Source of the DNA: Rhizopus arrhizus
Taxonomy: Eukaryota > Mucoromycota > Mucoromycetes > Mucorales > Rhizopodaceae
Direction: 5' to 3'
Assembly: GCA_024220505.1 (NCBI GenBank)
Contig: JAKZZE010000005.1
Coordinates: 456,501 to 520,500 of the forward strand
DNA: 64,000 bases
A program made the translations under genes and the position numbers. Under the pieces are notes generated by a model. That model made no database searches. It saw only the letters and a program-made list of their open reading frames with translations, and was not told where the DNA came from. Every line of letters begins with the position of its first letter. Position 1 is the stretch's first letter. Positions 60,805 to 64,000 of this stretch are shown here, piece after piece.

Positions 60805-60983
60805 AGTTGCTAATATGTACGTTATGTCCAGTTTCGCTATACGGTGAAGTGATAACAGAAACCAATTAATAGAAGACTGTAAGAGACTATTAACAATAAC
60901 ACTAGTTCTTGACTTCAATTGCTTGAACGTGCAAAAAGAATATACTCGGCACCCAAAATTAATTTTAGCGGGAAGAAAGCCTT
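60805..60983 (-). repeat. Left arm of a 179-bp perfect inverted repeat
   Basis: Identical to the reverse complement of 61424-61602. The two arms flank a 440-bp spacer. Both arms carry the same open frame (KSRTSVIVNSLLQSSINWFL...), read outward. Confidence 0.9.
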
Positions 60984-61423
60984 GTTCTATATTCAAAAGA
61001 TTCTCCTTTTCATGGCGATTCTAATGGTATGCTTTTCGGTGTGGTTGGATAACTCTAACAGACATTATTGAAGAAAATGCAAAAGAAAATAAGAGGAGAG
61101 GAAAATAATCAGCTTCACCGCATCAGGAATTGAATGAACACACGTCATAATTGGCCGACATTATTTTTCTTACCTATTATTTTCTACCCTCACAGGATAC
61201 ATCAAGAAGACGATTTCTGGACGCATTGTTCACCCAATGTGTCAGCACACTAAACAGAAAAGAACACCATAAAAATCAACATGAAGACGAATACTCAATT
61301 GATACATCATTTACTTTATTTATCAAAAACACCATAACCCTCTTTACAATTGTATATTTTCCCTAATTGCCTTATTTTAATATGTTATTCCAAAGTATCT
61401 ATTGTTGTAAAGTAATAAAAAAA

Positions 61424-61602
61424 AAGGCTTTCTTCCCGCTAAAATTAATTTTGGGTGCCGAGTATATTCTTTTTGCACGTTCAAGCAATTGAAGTCAAGA
61501 ACTAGTGTTATTGTTAATAGTCTCTTACAGTCTTCTATTAATTGGTTTCTGTTATCACTTCACCGTATAGCGAAACTGGACATAACGTACATATTAGCAA
61601 CT
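61424..61602 (+). repeat. Right arm of a 179-bp perfect inverted repeat
   Basis: Inverted copy of 60805-60983, no mismatches found in a base-by-base comparison. Identity stops abruptly on the outer side at AGCAACT, without an obvious target duplication. Confidence 0.9.
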
Positions 61603-63210
61603 ATCAATAATAATAGTTTCATATTTTATTGTTATGCTCTATTTTATTTGACTTTGTGTTTAGCAATAACTTCGTTTGTCAGTTATGACCAAGGCATTGA
61701 TGAAAACCAGTACTGTACTTTGACTCGGCTAAATTATTTCTGCTGTAACTTTACAAAAATCGTTTGACCCACCCATGTGTTTTTAAGAGAAAAATGATTG
61801 GCAACTTGATACAAATATATGTGTATATATATATGTAAAAAACAAAACACAATTTTTGTAGCTCCAAAGACGCCACTATAGAGGCATCGCTCAAGATGAC
61901 AAGCCAAAAATGCATTTCAATCACAAAAAGATAGTGAACTTAGGTGGCTCATACGTTCATCGGATAACTAAGCATAAGCGAGTTAACTTTGGTTATATTT
62001 CTCAAAATTCATACAAGAATTTCAAAAATGATAATATAATGTTTACCCATTTAGGTTGTATGGAGGGTTTCACCCTTGATAGGGGTCAACATCAAAAGAA
62101 CAGAGAAGTAGAACAGTGAAGCAGCTCAGGACCCTGCAAACAGCTTCTATAGTAAGATCGTGTGTAACAGCGCCAGATCTATGGTAGCGACTAAAACGAG
62201 TAGCCGCGCTGCGAGAGCATACTCACGAATTCAAATTTATGACGAATAAGTATATTTAAAAGAGTTAGTACGATGGCATATTATTTTGATTACATATAGA
62301 GTCCTTACGTTGTATTGAGCTAATTATACTTATACTTATATAATAAGAAGCAGAACAGTGAATCAATCCGAGCTCGGCAAACACCTTTAATGAGGCAGCA
62401 CAGCCAAAACTAAGCAGCTTCAGAAAAGTCAACTCATTTATTTCCATGCAAATTGCGTCGAGAATTGGGACTCCACCAAGACAAGTCAAAATAATATTCT
62501 AAGTTCTAAACCCATTAAGCCCATCGGTCACGAGAAGGCTAATCCCCACGTGGTGGTATCTTCATTGTTTGCCCTTCTTCCGCATCATCATGTAGATCTC
62601 AATGAACACCTCTAACGTCAAGCGACTTAGTCAGAGGCTATTTTTTTAACAAGAGTGAACTCTATATCCTTTAGACTTGTAGTTGCGTCGAGAATTAGGG
62701 TTCTCCCAAGCCCACAGAGATCTTTACACAAAAAAGACAAGCACATACGATATACCAATTCCCAAACCTGTAAGGTCGGCCGGTTGCGAAGATGTTACTC
62801 TCTGTGTAACTGTGTTTGGTCCATGGAGATGTAGAGTGATGAGAAAAAAAGAATTTTTTAGGGTAATACTACGCGCACTGTGAATGTGCACGATATTTTG
62901 CCTTTCGCGACGTCACAAAGCACTTTGCACTGCAAACTCTTCCAACTTCGCACTGTGGAAATCCCGAATTTTAAATTGAAATGATTGATTGGGCCATTTA
63001 GTAATTGGAAATGAAGCATAATAAAGAAGCGGTTTTCTGATTTTCTTAAGCATTATATGCATGCTTGTTAGCACTTCTTTGACATATTATATGTATAGAT
63101 TTTTAGTCAATGGAAAAAGAGCTAACACACAACTTGGTGTGTATGAAAAAGCGTAATTTAACCATTTTTATAAGTTTGTAGAAGTTGTATCTTGTTTCGA
63201 TAAATGAACA
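61603..63210. other. Repeat-rich spacer before the Helitron relic
   Basis: Unassigned sequence including a 70-codon plus-strand ORF (61910-62119, no domain). A short motif (GCGTCGAGAATT[g/a]GG) occurs twice in direct order near 62455 and 62686. No functional gene is supported. Confidence 0.4.
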
Positions 63211-63591
63211 TTGTTCTGTTTTCGATCCGAGCTAATAATATGTGCTATTTCATATCACCCATTTATAAAGAAGTCTCTTGGTATAGGTATTATTGAAGCA
63301 ACCATTGCCACCGGCCCAAATATAGGTGAAATTGTGTATATTCCTAGAATCAAGTTCATTTGTACTGCTACAGAAGGAAAGTCACCAGATGATTTTAGAA
63401 GAATACAGCTTCCAGTAAGATTGGCTTTTTCTATGACAGATAACAAAGCTCAAGGTCAAACTCTTGGCTTAATTGGTATATATTTACCTTGCCATGTATT
63501 TGGTCATGGACAGCTATATGTCGCATTATCAAGAGTGAGGACTCCAACATCTGTAAAAATAATGATTGACACTCCAATTTCCAAAATATGA
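63211..63591 (+). pseudogene. Helitron Rep/helicase C-terminal fragment
   Basis: The frame contains ATIATGPNIGEIVYIPRI, then RRIQLPVRLAFSMTDNKAQGQT and HGQLYVALSRVRTPTSVKIM. These are the last helicase motifs (V and VI) of Pif1-like Helitron helicases. The Rep domain and helicase motifs I-IV are missing upstream, so this is a 3' end remnant. The true start cannot be set. A Helitron 3' terminus would be expected in the next few hundred bases; a GC-rich hairpin block is found there. Confidence 0.7.
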
Positions 63592-63720
63592 TCGAGATGG
63601 ACATTACACACATAACATCGTTTTCAAAGAAGTCTTTTTATCTCGATAATAATAAAAACTTCTTTATTTTTCTGCAAAACATTTATTCAATTCAATAGAG
63701 AGGCATTTGGGTACTCATGG

Positions 63721-63812
63721 AGGGCCCGCTGCAGGTGCGAGATGCATTTCGCCTTAGTGCAGGTTGAATTTTGACCTACGCTGCGCTCTGGTAAATTCAA
63801 CCGAAGCGGGAC
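63721..63812. repeat. GC-rich nested palindrome block
   Basis: Within AT-rich DNA, CCCGCT (63725) pairs with AGCGGG (63805), GGTTGAATTT (63762) with AAATTCAACC (63793), and GCGAGATGCATTTCGC (63737-63752) is nearly self-complementary. It could be the terminal hairpin of the Helitron relic, a SINE end or another structure. Confidence 0.5.
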
Positions 63813-63840
63813 GGAGTTGTGCAGCTTGTATAAAATAAAA

Positions 63841-64000
63841 AAAAACAAATACGTCAAGAATTCCTTTTGCAAAAGTATAGTGATGAACTATCTTATCATG
63901 GGATAATATTTCAGATCAGATTGAGAAGCTAATTATTAGCCGTGGGAATGGATTCGCATATATCTTCCAGGAGCTCGATTATTTCTCATATTAATATAAA
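63841..64000 (-). mobile_element. Second Tc1-like transposase fragment, inverted, cut by the window edge
   Basis: Reverse complement of 57852-58010 at about 98 per cent identity, so it reads the same transposase tail (MRNNRAPG...) on the minus strand. It continues beyond the end of the window, so its full extent is unknown. Confidence 0.8.

Noticed and set aside
1..64000. CRISPR arrays, rRNA, tRNA genes, operons or bacterial-type defence systems
   Set aside because: None was seen; the window is a spliced eukaryotic genome and the regular repeats found belong to transposons.

Overview
This window is nuclear DNA from a fungus, most probably an early-diverging Mucoromycota of the Mucorales type (Rhizopus/Mucor-like). 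The evidence is AT-rich DNA with very long T tracts, many 46-60 nt GT-AG introns, CT-rich leaders, fungal housekeeping genes (RHO1, RAD7, JSN1/PUF, OPY2-like, LAM/GRAM-VASt, NDUFA6, aspartokinase), an ADAM metalloprotease gene, and DIRS, Tc1/mariner-like, LINE and Helitron relics. The species cannot be fixed from the sequence alone.

Layout. 0.2-3.6 kb: a multi-exon gene of a Mucorales-type family, interrupted near its 5' side by an internally deleted DIRS retrotransposon. 3.7-8.0 kb: an unrecognised 463-aa gene and a convergent ADAM gene. 8.8-9.9 kb: a decayed Tc1/mariner-like element with 22-bp periodic subterminal motifs. 10.4-23.7 kb: RHO1-type GTPase, a caleosin-like protein with a long Ser/Asp tail, a DH-PH RhoGEF, complex I subunit NDUFA6, an LRR-like protein and GTP cyclohydrolase I. 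23.8-31.9 kb: GRAM-VASt sterol transporter, cyclin C, aspartokinase and an Opy2-like membrane protein. 32.7-37.7 kb: RAD7 and RPS12 (divergent), and a two-RRM PUF protein convergent with RPS12. 38.3-42.4 kb: DIRS and LINE relics around an SDR-type NAD(P)-binding protein. 43.1-47.5 kb: a CCDC6-like coiled-coil protein and an arrestin. 47.7-52.2 kb: gene-poor, with long T tracts. 52.2-55.4 kb: PKA catalytic subunit and an MFS sugar transporter. 57.1-64.0 kb: a repeat-rich end with Tc1-like fragments in opposite orientation about 6 kb apart, a nine-exon unknown gene, a 179-bp perfect inverted repeat and a Helitron helicase relic.

Functional links. Several genes belong to signalling or membrane regulation (RHO1, RhoGEF, PKA, Opy2-like, arrestin), but fungal genes are transcribed singly and nothing shows an operon or a dedicated cluster. 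I joined exons by hand and checked reading phase for the genes where exon coordinates are given; other exon limits are approximate. I see no CRISPR array, rRNA or convincing tRNA, and no evidence for a complete new multi-gene system. The most unusual content is the transposon nesting at both ends of the window, the caleosin fusion, the 22-bp array and the unknown nine-exon gene at 58-60 kb.
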